DNA from: Channallabes apus
Lineage: Eukaryota > Chordata > Actinopteri > Siluriformes > Clariidae
Direction: 5' to 3'
Length of the DNA stretch: 64,000 nt
Assembly (NCBI GenBank): GCA_030522415.1
Contig: CM060107.1
Coordinates: forward strand, 550,001 to 614,000
Positions 33,907 to 48,000 of the stretch are shown here, in pieces. The first letter of the stretch is position 1, and every line of letters starts with the position of its first letter. Made by a program: the position numbers and the translations under genes. The notes beneath the pieces are model-generated. The model saw only the letters and a list, made by a program, of their open reading frames with translations. It was not told where the DNA came from and did no database searches.

Positions 33907-36900
33907 TTATAGCTGCAAGACTTTGAGGCAGCCCTGAAACAGAGAGACGGCATCATCACACAGCTAACTGCAAACCTGCAGCAGGCTCGGGCTGAGAAGG
34001 ACGAGGTGATGCGCGAGTTCCTGGACCTCACAGAAAAAAGCCAGAAACTACAGATTCAATTTCAACAGGTAAGACAACTTACCTACTGAAACACCAGGTA
34101 CACCAATCAGAACCTGAACCCAATAGGTACACCTATCAGAACCTGGCAGGTACGCTCATCAGAACACGACATGTGTGCCTGTCATTACACGAATCCGACA
34201 ATTACACCTGTCAGAACCTGAACCTAACAGGTACGCCTGTCAGAATCCGGCAGACACACTGAGCAGAACGTACTAATTCACCATATAATATATAATATTG
34301 TCTGCTGGTCTCTAATATGTATTCAGTGGGTACGGAAAGTATTCAGACCCCCTTAAATTTTTCATTCCTTGTTATATTGCAGTCATTTCCTAAAATCATT
34401 TAAGTTAATTTTCTCCTCATTAATGTACCCACAGCACCCCATATTGACAGAAAAACACAGAATTGTTGACATTTTTGTAGATTTATTAAAAAAGAAAAAC
34501 TGAACTATCACATGGTCCTAAAGTGTTCAGACCCAGGCACCAGGTAAACACACCTGTAACAGCCACTACACACGTTAGACACGTTATTTCCCACTCTAAG
34601 AATAACATTATCTTCCTTCCTGCATTTCTCTTTCTCTGTGTTTCTATGAACATGTCCACACACATTATTACCTGTGTGTGTTACGTTTCTCGATTTAACC
34701 TAGGTGTGTTATTTGTAGTTGCAGGCAGGCGAGTCAATAAGGAGCTCCAGTATCAGCAGTGCTGCTGCGGATCTCCTACAAGCCCGACATCAAGTCCTGC
34801 TCTGTCAGCAACAGCTGGATGAGAAAGATGCAGCGGTCGAAAGTCTTCAGATGCAGCTAGAGAAGAGGGATGGGGAGATTAAAGGTCTCCAGGAGCAGGT
34901 GGAGAACCAAGATAAAAATGTCAGTACTCTCCATTTGCAGCTAGATGATCAGGATTCAAAGTTCAAAGTTCTCCAGGAGCAGACGGTGGGGACAGAAGAA
35001 AAGGTCAAACATCTACAGGAGCAGCTACAGCAAAGTGAGGCTAGGTTCAGTTGCCTCCAGGAGCAGATGTTGGAGATGACAAAGATCCAGGAAAGGATGT
35101 CTGAAGTTGAGACGGTGGGTGAAGTAACCTTCAGAATTTGCGCTGTTTCGGTGCATCTGTTTATGATGTTTTAGAAGTCTTTATGCATATTTGATTTTGT
35201 ATTCGTCCAGATATGTCTGAAATATACTACTGTCTTTTTTTTTTCCTCTTCTTTATCAGGTCTCCAGAGATACAGAAGAATCTTTCATCCAGAGGCTTCA
35301 AGAGAAGGACTTGCGCATTCAGGAACAGGAAAGGCTAATACTAGAGCATCAACAGTCATTATCCCACTTCCGAGACAGTCTCCAAGAATCCGAGAAGCGT
35401 TTCCTTAACATCACTAAACAGCTGGAGGCGAAGGTCCAGGACCTAGAGGGATGTGAAGCTGAGCTCCAGGCTTCCAAGGAGAAGGAACGACTTTCATCAA
35501 GTGAAATCTTGCAACTGATGGGCACTGTGGAGGCCCTTCAGAAATGCTACCATCAGGGCAGCCAGTCAGAAGGCGAGGCTCTCCAGAGGGCAGAGCTTGA
35601 TGCCACACGAAGGCTGGACCACCTGAGGGCAGAACTGGACGAGATGTATGGCCAGCAGATTGTTCAGATGAAACATGAGCTTCTTTCTCGGCACAAAGAA
35701 GAGATGTCAAATATCCTCAATCAGCATTCCACAGAACTGAGAAATGTCTCGGACCAACATTGTGTTGAAACAGAGAGATTAACATCACGGTTGACTCAAA
35801 GCACAGGAGAGGTAAATACCCTGAACGTCAGGATGATTGAGCTCCAGCAACGGCTGCAGGAGATGCATGTCCTGCGAGAAAAAGCCGAACATGATCTCAA
35901 ACAAACGTCTGAGGAAAAGGTACTGCTGCAAAACAAGGTGCAGAAGCTCACAGAGGACCTGCGCTTGAAGAACCAGGAGAAGAGCCAGTCAGAGATACAG
36001 CTCCAGCTTCATGCTATGATAACTGACCTTCAGGCTCAGTTAGCATCTGTTAAGGAAGCCTCAAGAGAGCTGGAGGTCAAGCATGAATCTGAGATCACCA
36101 ACTACAGGATCAAGCTAGAGATGCTGGAGAGAGAGAAGGATGCAGTGCTCGATCGCATGGCTGAGTCTCAGGAAGCTGAACTTGAACGTCTCCGCACACA
36201 GCTGCTTTTCAGCCATGAGGAAGAACTTTCTAGGCTTCGGGAGGACCTTCACCATGAGAGTCAGTTGAATGTGGAGAACCTACGAGTTGAGCTCACCCAG
36301 CGACATGAGGTGCATGTTCAACAACTCCGCAATGGATTTGAGGAACAGTTGAGGGTAGTTGAGAATGAGAAATCTATTTTGTCAGAAGAAAGAACCTCAA
36401 CGTTACAGGAGATTGTAACACTGAAAAATGATCTGAGCCAAGCGCTGGAGAAATCTCGAGTGGAGGAGTTGGTCTCACAGCTGAAGGTCTTGCAGGTGGA
36501 GATTCATGAGCTAAGGCAGAGACAGAGTGAAAAGAGTGAACCTGATGTAGTGCTGGGCAAAAATGAACTGACGATGGGCTCTGAGCAGAATTGGGAATCT
36601 GAAAATAAACTTCTGAAAGAAACAAATGCATCTCTGGCCGAAGAACTGAGGTCTCTTCAGGAGGATCACAAGATGCTGTTGAAGAAAATGGATACCCAGG
36701 TTTTAGAGAACAGGCAAGCAAATGAGATGGCTGAAGAACTAAGAGCTGAAATTGAAAGACAAAAAAGCACATTTTCATTTGCAGAAAAGAACTTTGAGGT
36801 GAACTACCAGGAGCTGAGAGCGGAGCTGGAGGAACAACTTCGGGAGCAGACGCTGCAGTATGAGACAAAACTCAGGAATCTGAACCCTGAAATGGAGCAT

Positions 36901-38510
36901 GGATCCTTCCCGAGTATGAAGGAGGAGGATGAAGAACCAGAAGCAGGAGCGTTGGTGGAAAAAGACACAACGGAATTGATGGAAAAGCTCCAGAGTGTAG
37001 AGCTGGAGAGGGCGGGGCTAGTGAAACAGGTGGAGCAGAAAGGGACAGAGATAAAGACGATGAAACTGGAGAATGTGAAGCTGCTGGACCAGATTAAAAG
37101 CATGGAGGTGGAGTTGAAGAGAGTAGAGCAGGAAAACACAGTGTTATTGAGACGAGTGGAGCAAAAGGAGGCAAAGGTCAAGATGGTGGAGCTAGAAGGG
37201 ACAGGGCTTGTTGAGAAAGGGGTGGAGCTAAACAGGCTGGAACTTGAGAGAGCAGATTTGGAAGAACAGACTAAATCAAAAGATCTGGAGTTAAAGAGGG
37301 TGGAGCTTGAAAAGTTAGGGATGGAGGAGCAGGTTCACCAGAAAGAGGCAGTGCTCCAGCAAGAGAAGGTGGAGCTTGAAACGATAAAGCTGGAAAAGGA
37401 GGAGCTGGTGAAACGGGTCGAGCAGAAAGAGCTGGTGCTACAGCAAAAGGAGGCGGAGCTTGAAAAGATAAAGGTGGAGCTGATGGAACAGAAAGAGGTG
37501 GTGCTGCAGCAAAAGGAGGCGGAGCTTGAAAAGATAAAGGTGGAGCTGATGGAACAGAAAGAGGTGGTGCTGCAGCAAAAGGAGGCGGAGCTTGAAAAGA
37601 TAAAGGTGGAGCTGATGGAACAGAAAGAGGTGGTGCTGCAGCAAAAGGAGGCGGAGCTTGAAAAGATGAAAGTGGAGCTGATGGAACAGAAAGAGGTGGT
37701 GCTGCAGCAAAAGGAGGCGGAGCTTGAAAAGATGAAAGTGGAGTTGGTGAAACAGGTGGAACAGAAAGAGGCAGCGCTTCAGCAAAAGGAGGCGGAGCTT
37801 GAAAGACTGAACCTGGAGAATGCAGAGTTGGTGAAACAGGTGGAACAGACAGAGGTGGTGCTACATCAAAAGAAGGCGGAGCTACAGGAGACAGAAAACA
37901 AGCCACGAGGGCAGCTGCCGGACCCAAAAGAGGCGACGCTACAGCGAAAGGAGGCGGAGCTACAGAGCATGAAGTTGGGGAAGGTGGAGCTGACGCACCC
38001 TGTTGAAGTAAAGAAGGCGGGTCTTAAGGCAGGTCGGAAGGCCAGACAGAAGGCCGGCAGGGTCAGAAGTTTAGAGACAAAACCTGACCGTAAGAAACCG
38101 AACCGGCCGCGGAGTCAGTGTTCTGAGGTGGAGCATGAGGAGGCGGGGAAGACCGGGAAGCGCTTGGCTCCGCCTCTTTCTCAGGCTGCTGCTGCTGCGG
38201 AGGAGGAGGAGGAGGAGAGCGCGAGAGAGACGGATGTCTGTGTTGTGCATCGCAGTGATGGCGTGAAGCAGAAAACACACGCTCGCGCTCAGCCTGCTGC
38301 TGCTGCAGCGACACGCTCTCACACACTCGCACACGCTCAAACGCACAGTCAGCCTGCTGCTGCAGCGATGCACGCAGACAGAGACGACAAGCCGGCGAGC
38401 GACTCGCAGAAACAGGTGTGTGTAGCATTTCAATTAGCCTTTAGCTGCAGTTTATTTACTGCATTCAACAGTTGAATCGTGTCTCTGTTGCATCGTGCTT
38501 TTCTGGGTTT

Positions 38511-38548
<38 letters not shown>

Positions 38549-40456
38549 CCTCTCTGTGCCTTTTCTCCGAGGTGTAGTAGTGTGTAAGAAGTACTGAAGG
38601 AGCTGGTTTTGATCAGGAGAGGTGTAGAGCAGACTCAGAATTGATTATGTAAATGATGTAAACATAAATAAGGTGTGTTCAAAAAGGAAGCGCATTAATA
38701 TAGAGATCAAGAGACGCTCAGATAAAAGGCTAGAATACATGCTGAGGGAGAGAGAGAGAGGGAGAGAGAGAGAAGTGAGGAGGAGGGAGAATACACAGAG
38801 CACACGAGGTGAGAGTCCACACAGATAAAAGAGTGGAGGAGGTAGAGGACATGATGGAGGAACACGATGAACGAGAGGTGAAGGTGTGTGTGTGAGAGAG
38901 AGAGAGAAACACACAGGAGGAATCTGGAGCTGATACAGAGCTCAGGGACTGACCTGAACACCTGCTGTAGCTCTGGTTCTGGTGATTTATCAACTCGTAT
39001 TGGCAGTAACTCTGTTCACTGTAAGGGGAGTGAACACTGTGAGGTACACGAGGTACGACCCGGGTCACAGGAGGTCAGGAGGAGAAGAGAAACGTTAAAG
39101 CTTGCTGTAGAATGAAGGTTTGTGTTGTAAAGTGATGCACAGTCTGGGATCTGGAGTGCTGCTGCTGCTACTCGTCTGTGTACGGCTTTAGCTGAAGGCT
39201 CCAAGACTGGGACCCGCCCCGTCCTGACGTCTGACCCGCCCTCGTCCTGACGTCTGACCCGCCCTCGTCCTGACGTCTGACCCGCCCTCGTCCTGACGTC
39301 TGACCCGCCCTCGTCCTGACGACCGACCCGCCCCCGTCCTGACGTCTGACCCGCCCCCGTCCTGACGTCTGACCCGCCCTCGTCCTGACGTCTGACCCGC
39401 CCCCGTCCTGACGTCTGACCCGCCCTCGTCCTGACGTCTGACCCGCCCTCGTCCTGACGTCTGACCCGCCCTCGTCCTGACGTCTGACCCGCCTCTGTCC
39501 CTACGACCGACCCGCCTCTGTCCCTACGACCGACCCGCCTCTGTCCCTACGACCGACCCGCCTCTGTCCCTACGACCGACCCGCCTCTGTCCCTACGACC
39601 GACCCGCCCTCGTCCTGACGTCCGACCTGCCTCTGTCCCTACGACCGACCCGCCTCTGTCCCTACGACCGACCCGCCCTCGTCCTGACGTCCGACCCGCC
39701 TCTGTCCCTACGACCGACCCGCCTCTGTCCCTACGACCGACCCGCCTCTGTCCCTACGACCGACCCGCCTCTGTCCCTACGACCGACCCGCCCTCGTCCT
39801 GACGACCGACCCGCCTCTGTCCCTACGACCGACCCGCCTCTGTCCCTACGACCGACCCGCCTCTGTCCCTACGACCGTCCCGCCCTCGTCCTCACGTCCG
39901 ACCCGCCCTCGTCCTCACGTCCGACCCGCCCTCGTCCTGACGTCCGACCCGCCTCTGTCCCTACGACCGACCCGCCTCTGTCCCTACGACCGACCCGCCC
40001 TCGTCCTGACGTCCGACCCGCCCTCGTCCTGACGTCCGACCCGCCCTCGTCCTGACGTCCGACCCGCCCTCGTCCTGACGACCGACCCGCCTCAGTCCCT
40101 ACGACTGACCTGCCCTCGTCCTGACGTCTGACCCGCCTCTGTCCCTACGACTGACGTCTGACTCGCGTCCCCCCCCCCCCCCCCCCCGGTGGCCGACTCA
40201 CCCCTATTTTATACATCACTCGCCCCTGTCCTGACGGCTGACCCGGCCAATTCTATATCTGACTCGCCCCCATTTTATACCTGACTCGCCCCCTGTCCTA
40301 CATCTGACCCGCCCCCGTCCTGATGGCTGACTCGCTCCCAATCTACAGTTGACTCGCCCCATCTTGAGTACTAACTTGACATTCTGACTCGCCACATGAC
40401 TGATGGCCTACTTGCGTTGGGACTAATCCCTGATCTTGGTACCTTTGTGGCTGACG

Positions 40457-40493
<37 letters not shown>

Positions 40494-41054
40494 AGACAGG
40501 TGGAGAGCCAATATGGAGAGGTATGCTTGGTTCCCGCAGTGACCCAGACAGACATGGAGGGCTTAGAACATGTAAGTGCTCCTTCAGAAACCTCAGCACT
40601 CCACAGCTCTCACCTTGATTGATGACGTTAGTGAATTAAAGTAAACTTTCTCTCTTTTTATTTCCTGTCTCTGTTTTTCTGTCTTTCAGGAGGAGTGTAG
40701 GCTGCAGCTGGAGGCTCAGCGTATCAGCCTCTCTCAGATTCATGCTGCGCAGTTGGAGCTGCTTAGAGAGAGCCTACCTGAGTGGGAGGAGTCTGGGAGA
40801 CAAGGCGGAGCTAAAGGTAATTGCACAATGGTCAGGGTGAGGTGGAGTTCACAGGCCTTTGGGGCGGAACTAACAGGGTGGTTATACAGGTGAGAAGGGG
40901 CGGGGCGATAATGATACAGGTGAGAAGGGGCGGGGCTATGTTGGTGATTCTGGTAAGAAGAGGCGGGGCTTAGAAACCCAAGTGTGTGGAGGAAAGACTC
41001 TAACTGCACACGTCCAATACACTCCAGTATACTCACTAATGTAATGTATTATTA

Positions 41055-41092
<38 letters not shown>

Positions 41093-41276
41093 GCCTGCAG
41101 CCCATCTCTGATCTCCATCACCCAGGACTGCACACACCTGCTCCAGGTACACAAGTGTGTGTGTGTGTGTGTGTGTGTGTGAGTGAGAGAGAACGTTCGA
41201 GTATTATTTATGAGTTTATCAGTCTAAATTAATTTCGTTAATTAATTAGTTCTGCTTATCTTACACTGTGCTTTAT

Positions 41277-41329
<53 letters not shown>

Positions 41330-41430
41330 TTGATATCTGGTGTGTGTGGAGTTGATGTGGTGGATGTGACGGACGATCAACTGCAGAATCTCCAACCTTC
41401 CACCATCAGAGAGATCATCAATACAACTCG

Positions 41431-41470
<40 letters not shown>

Positions 41471-41631
41471 ACATTTTTATTTATTGTATAAGGTGTTGTG
41501 TAACTTTAAATCTGTGTGTGTGTGTGTGTGTGTGTAGAGGTATACCAGAAGCTGCAGCAGTTGGATACGGGTGTTTCCTCTTCACACACTGGTCTTACCT
41601 CGTCACTGAGTGAGGATAGAAATGAGGTAAC

Positions 41632-41669
<38 letters not shown>

Positions 41670-42439
41670 CAATACAACTGAGTGTGTATTAATTTGTGTG
41701 TGTGTGTGTGTGCGTGCAGACGGTGTGTGATGATGCCTCACTGAGAACAGAAGATGACGTCCACACCTCCACGCTCAACGGTGACCATCACCACCACCCC
41801 TGCCTCTCCTCACCTCCTCCACTTTCTTCTTCAATTTCTCTGATTTTTTTTGTTCTTGAGGTCCTAAACCCTGTCTCGGTTCCTCACACGGTTCTGGAGC
41901 AGAGCGGTTTAATCATGTGGACCTCAGAGGGATGTTTGCAAGATCATAATTCTTACTTTTGATCTTCTTTGCAGATCTACAAGAGGGGCTCCAGGAGGAG
42001 GAGGTGGAGAAGAAGCTGGATCTCCAGGAGGAAGAGGTGGAGCAAAAGCTGGAGCTCCAGGAGGAAGAGGTGGAGCAAAAGCTGGATCTCCAGGAGGAAG
42101 AGGTGGAACAAAAGCTGGAGCTCCAGGAGGAAGAGGTGGAACAAAAGCTGGAGCTCCAGGAGGAGGAGGTGGAGAAGAAGCTGCAGCTCCAGGAGGAAGA
42201 GGTGGAGAAGAAGCTGCAGCTCCAGGAGGAGGAGGTGGAGAAGAAGCTGCAGCTCCAGGAGGAGGAGGTGGAGAAGAAGCTGCAGCTCCAGGAGGAGCAG
42301 CACAGGCAGGAGATCCAGCATCTGAGGAGTTACTATAGTGAGCAGATCAGAGAGACAGAGGAGCGCTACACCAGTGAGATCCTCCTCCTGCAGGGCCGAC
42401 TTCAGGACATGACTCAAGAAGACACCTGGACAAGGTATA

Positions 42440-42513
<74 letters not shown>

Positions 42514-43884
42514 GAGGTTTTCGGCCTCTGGTACAGATGTTAGTTTGTGTCTCATCAGCGTTCTCATTAGTGTGTGTAGTGTTTTAATAAGTGCTGCCCC
42601 CTGCTGTCCATACAAGCTCTCACACTGTGTGTGTGTGTGTGTGTGTTTTATCCAGCATGTCGAATATTTCTGCACAGGAGCAGCAGCTTCAAGTAAGTTA
42701 CAGTGCACTATTATCTTACACACATACTCTCTCACACACTCACACACAAAACGTTCGATTAATATGTTAATGTTATATGTTATACCGGATCAGTCGCGGC
42801 CCGGGTTAACAACGACGCCACCGGTCGTCAAAAGATTTAGCATAAAAAGATGTTATTAGTCTTGTGTTGTGGTTGAGAGACCTTATCGCCTGCGTGAAGA
42901 AGCTCCTCCTCAGTCTCTCTGTGTTGGCCTTCAGGGAGCGGAATCGCTTTCCAGACCGCAACAGAGAGAACAGTCCATTGCTGGGGTGACTGAGGTCCTT
43001 CACGATCTTCCTGGCCTTGGTCCAGCACCGTTTGTTGTAGATTGAGTGCAGGTCAGGGAGCTCCTGCTTTGTACTGAAGTCCACTATCGGCTCCTTTGTC
43101 TTGCTGACGTTCAGGAGGAGATTGTTCTTCTGGCACCAGTTCTCCAGATTTCCAATCTCCTCTAGGTAGGCCGTCTCATTGTTGTTCGTGATCAGGCCGA
43201 CCACGACAGTGTCGTCAGCAAACTTGATGATGGCGGTGGAGCTGGTAGTGGCCACATACATGTACAAAGAGTACAGCAGGGGGCTCAGAACACAACCCTG
43301 GGGGGCTCCAGTGCTGAGAGTGAGGGAGGCTGTGACAAGAACAGCACATCTCTGAGTAAAACTTCAGTGAACCATTACGTGTGTACATTACACAACTAGG
43401 GTGGTAATGGGTAGAATTACACACTAGTGTGTGTGTGTGTGTGTGTGAGAGAGAAAGGTGAATTATGGGATGTGACATTATAAACAGTATTTCCTGTGAG
43501 ATGCTTACAGAACCTTTCTCTCTCTGTCTCCTTCTCTCGGTCATCATCTCTCTCTTTCTCTCTCTATGGTTTTCTGTGTCTTCCTCTTTGTCTCTCTCTC
43601 TGTGTCTTCCTCTTTGTCTCTCTCTCTGTGTCTTCCTCTTTGTCTCTCTCTCTGTGTCTCCCTTTTTGTCTCTCTCTCTCTGTCTCTCTCTCCCCCTCAG
43701 AATCGACAGAGTGAGATGGAGGAGGAGATTGCGAGGGTAAGTGGAGTGTTATCAGAGTCGTGGTGTCTGATGTTTACAGATCGACTTCCTGTTTGTCATG
43801 TTTAATCTGTTGTTGTGTGTGTGAATAAATAATAAATCTATAACCGACTGTAAGGTGTGGTCTCCTGTAAGAGCTCACCTGCGC

Positions 43885-43926
<42 letters not shown>

Positions 43927-44447
43927 CTGGCGTTTGGTCCCGCAGGTGATCGTTCAGATGTCGGTGGAGTTCGCGAAGCAGAGCGAGATGAAGCGCATCA
44001 GCCTGAGACAGCAGGAGGAGGACACGCAGGGGGCGGAGCCTGAGCGAGTGATTCAGGAGGAGGAGAAGATGGAGAGCGAAGGAGTGGAGCGACAGCGTCC
44101 CAGCATGCAGTGCAGTAGCACACAGACAGAAACGGTAACACGCCGAAGCTGTGTGTGTGTCTGTGTGTTTTCAGGTTTTTCCTTCCTCTTCTTCTTCACT
44201 CCTGCGTCACTCTCGTGCGAGCCTGATGGTGGCGCTACAGAGTAGTGTTTCACTTTATTACAGTGTTGGTGAAGAGAACGTGGTCTATTCAGAGCAGCAT
44301 GCTTTCATTTCATTTTAAAATGATTTGCATCAAATACCAAAACGTGCTCACACACACACACAAACACACACACACACACACACACACAGTATAACTTAAA
44401 GTTTATTGTGATTGAATAAAACTTTATAATCCCTAACAACCAATGTG

Positions 44448-44502
<55 letters not shown>

Positions 44503-45021
44503 ATCTGATCACCTCTCTCTCTCTCTCTCTCTCTCTGTGTACTGCGAGGTGGAGTGCGTCTCCACAGGTGAACCTGTTGCTATGGCTCTGTGTGTGTGTG
44601 TGTTTCAGATTATTTGACTATGTGCTGTACACACACACAGACACGGACTGTAATGGATGATTGAGTGAGACTGTGTGTGTGTGTGAGTGTGTGTGAGTGT
44701 GTGTGAGTGTGTGTGAGTGTGTGTGAGTGTGTGTGAGTGTGTGTGAGTGTGTGTGAGTGTGTGAGTGTGTGAGTGTGTGTTGCTCGTTAGTGAGCGATAG
44801 TGCTAATAAACATGCTTGGCTTGCTGTCTGTGCTCTCGTTGCTGTTTGTCCGTCAGCAGAGGAGACGTGGCGAGGGGGACGAGGACACACAGCATGGCGA
44901 GGAGGAGGAAGTGACCGTGACATCATCTGTGATATCATCATCATCATCAGACTCACAGGACAGGTGAGGACTTTATAATGTAAAGAAAATGAATGAAAGT
45001 GGAATCACACAAACGTCACTT

Positions 45022-45057
<36 letters not shown>

Positions 45058-48000
45058 GTGTGTGTGTGTGTGTGTGTTTCTAACAGAGTGCATCAGGTCT
45101 TAACGGACATGTTAAAGATGACCACCATGATGGAGGACAGGCTGAGAGCCCAGCCCCTCCCACTCTCAGGTGAAAATCGCACTCAATGTGCTCTAGAACT
45201 TGATAATAAGCATGTATGTAAGTTTTGATTTACATACATTGATGCTAACTGTTAACAATGACCGTGTGCACTAATGCTCATGACCTTGAGATGACATGAT
45301 CACGCTACTTAATTAGCATCTAACTAGCTGCAAGCTAATTACCTCACTTACACCTGAGAGCTTGTTAATTAATTGTCCTCATCGTAATGCTCAGAGTTAG
45401 CTAGTTTAGGCTAAAACACTGTAGATGATTCTAGTTAATCGGTAGGCTAGGATTGGTCAATCTACAGTTGCATTTACAGTTAGGCAGACTCTCTAGTCTG
45501 TAGAGGCTTACAAAACTGCTTTGAAATTTCTGTCATTGGATAGATACTTAAACTGGTTACTAACTATAAGTACCATCAGTCAAACATTGTTGAGAAGGGT
45601 GGTGTTGTTTTTTAGGGGGGTGGGTGTTTGAGTTGTCTTTAGTCGTTGCTTAAACATTGCCAGAGATGCTGTATGGACATCTGGAGGAAGTTCAGTCCAC
45701 CAGCTAAGAGCCAGGACAGAAAAGAGTCTAGATGCTCGTCTCCCTCAATCCCAACATGGGTGCTGGGCCATTTTTAGTTTTGTAGGCAAACACCAGGGTT
45801 TTTAATTTGATGCGGGCAGCTACAGGAAGTGGGGTGTTGTGGGAGAACTTAGAAAGGTTGAAAACAAGATGTGCAGCTTTATTCTGGATCAGCTCCAGGG
45901 GAATAACGGTGGACGGAGACAAACCTGATAGCGAGGTACAGTACTTCAGTCTTGAAATAACAAGGGACTGAACCAGCTCCTGCGTTGCCTGTGTGGAGAG
46001 AAATGGGCAAATTGTTCTGGTGCTGTAGAGAAGAAATCAATAAGTGAGAGTAAGGTTAGCAATGCGTGGGGGAATAGGACCGTCGATTATCCAGAGTTAC
46101 CCCAAGATTGTGGGGAGTGACTGAAAGGCTAATCCGAGGTCCAGGGAGATCCTTAGATCCTGACGCAGATAAATCACCACAGATGGACAGCAGTTTGGTT
46201 TTTACCAAGATTGGGTTTCAGATGATGAGCTGTCATCCAGGACGACGTGTCTGCCAGACGTGCTGAGATCTGGGTAGAAGAGTGAGTGATTGAGTTATGT
46301 GTCGCATAAAGACGATATGAATGGTAAAATTGATTCTTCGCCGTGCAAATATATGACCTTACCAAGAGATCAGGTATAGAGGGGGAACACAAGAGGACAA
46401 AGTACTGAGCCTTGTGGGACACCAGTGGAGAGATGCGGGTCCCTCCATGACACCCTTATAAGACAGATCCTCTAGGTAGAAAGCAAACCATTGCCAAGCC
46501 GTGCCACAGATTGCAAGGCTTGTAAGGATAGAAGAGAAACTCTTGTGGCTCACCATGTTAAATGCAGCCGAGAAGTCCAGGAGGATGAGGACAGATGACA
46601 GTTTAACTGATCTAGCATTGTGTAGTTTCTCAGTGACAGACAGAAGGGCAGTCTCTGTGGGATGTGTTGCTTTGAATCCAGATTGGTTGGGATCATTGAG
46701 GTTGTTTTGTGAAAGGTAGAGAGACTTTTGATTGTAAACATTTGATCAAGAATTTTAGAGAAAAAAGAGAGAAGTGATACCATGCGATAGTTACTGATGT
46801 CCGCTGGATCCCAGCATGGTTTCTTGATGATGGGAATCACCCTTGCCTTCTTAAATGCAGCAGGAGCATGACCAGGTGATATGGAATGATTGACGGTTGA
46901 GATGAAAGTAAAGAGGTCTTGGGACATGGCCTGGAGCATTGTGGAAGGAATTGGGATTAACAAACGTGTTGTGGGATTGAATTCTAATTCTCCTGTTGCT
47001 AGCACCTAATAACTTATGATTAATTGTTTTTAAAATTGTGTAAAATAATAACTAGGAAATTAGGGCTGGGCCGATAAACGATATCATATCGAATCGCGAT
47101 TTATTTGATTTTAAAAACGATGAAAAGCTATAGACATTTTTTGCTCGATATGGATTAATCTAAGAGCCAATCACACAGCAGAACAACACGACAACAACCA
47201 ATCAGCGTGCAGCTTGCGCGTGCCGTGCAGGTCAAAGTTAATTTCCTGCTGCACTTTGCGAAGCAAACTTGACACCAGGACGACAAAAAAAAAAAAAAAA
47301 CGAGTGGAAGCAGCGACGAAAGTGAATCTAACCTCGAGTTATTATCCAAAGATGTTGAAATTGTCGACAAAAAAGGCAGCACGAACTCCGTTATATGAAC
47401 GCATCACCCACACGACCACATAGAGCATGAACATACGGCCCGATGCTACTCCGTCAACTAGCAGCGCTAGCAGTGGGGCTGTACCAAAGCAGATATCCAT
47501 CGTGTCTTTCGTGGCCATTACACTTTATGAAAGGTGTCCAAAAGGAGCAAGGATATAACCAGGGCCGTTTCTAACTTTCTAGCGAAAGATATGATGCCCC
47601 TAAGCACACGAGGCTGAAGTTTAGCTCCTTATTCGCAGCTTCCGGTTTGTTTGGCTCCTTATTGTGCAGCGTCTCATTCCGCGGCTGAAGTTTAGCTCCT
47701 TATTCGCCTCGTTACTAACGGGAGTGTTCATGCTGGCCAAAGCTGCGCAGTTTATCAATAAAAGCAGCTTCCGATTCGTTTGGCTCCTTATTGCGCAGCG
47801 TCTCACTCTGCGGTTGAAGTTTAGCTCCTTATTCGCAGCTTCCGGTTTGTTTGGCTCCTTATTGCGCAGCGTCTCATTTTACGGCTCGAAGTATAGCCTC
47901 GTGTTCACGTTGGCGAATGCTGCGCAGTTTATCAATAAAACATTATTTTGGTGGCTTAAACCATTATGGCCAAGCAAATATGAACTATACAACACCTAGC

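Noticed and set aside
37271..37927. 218-codon minus-strand ORF, proline-rich and repetitive, opposite akap9 exon 7
   Set aside because: It is the mirror of the 66-bp coding repeat; any repeat lacking stops in one frame tends to be open in others. No independent start or splice context.
41977..42417. Leucine-rich minus-strand ORF and an Arg/Ser-rich + strand ORF over akap9 exon 14
   Set aside because: Both are out-of-frame shadows of the 33-bp repeat; the akap9 frame has conserved flanks and agreeing splice phases.
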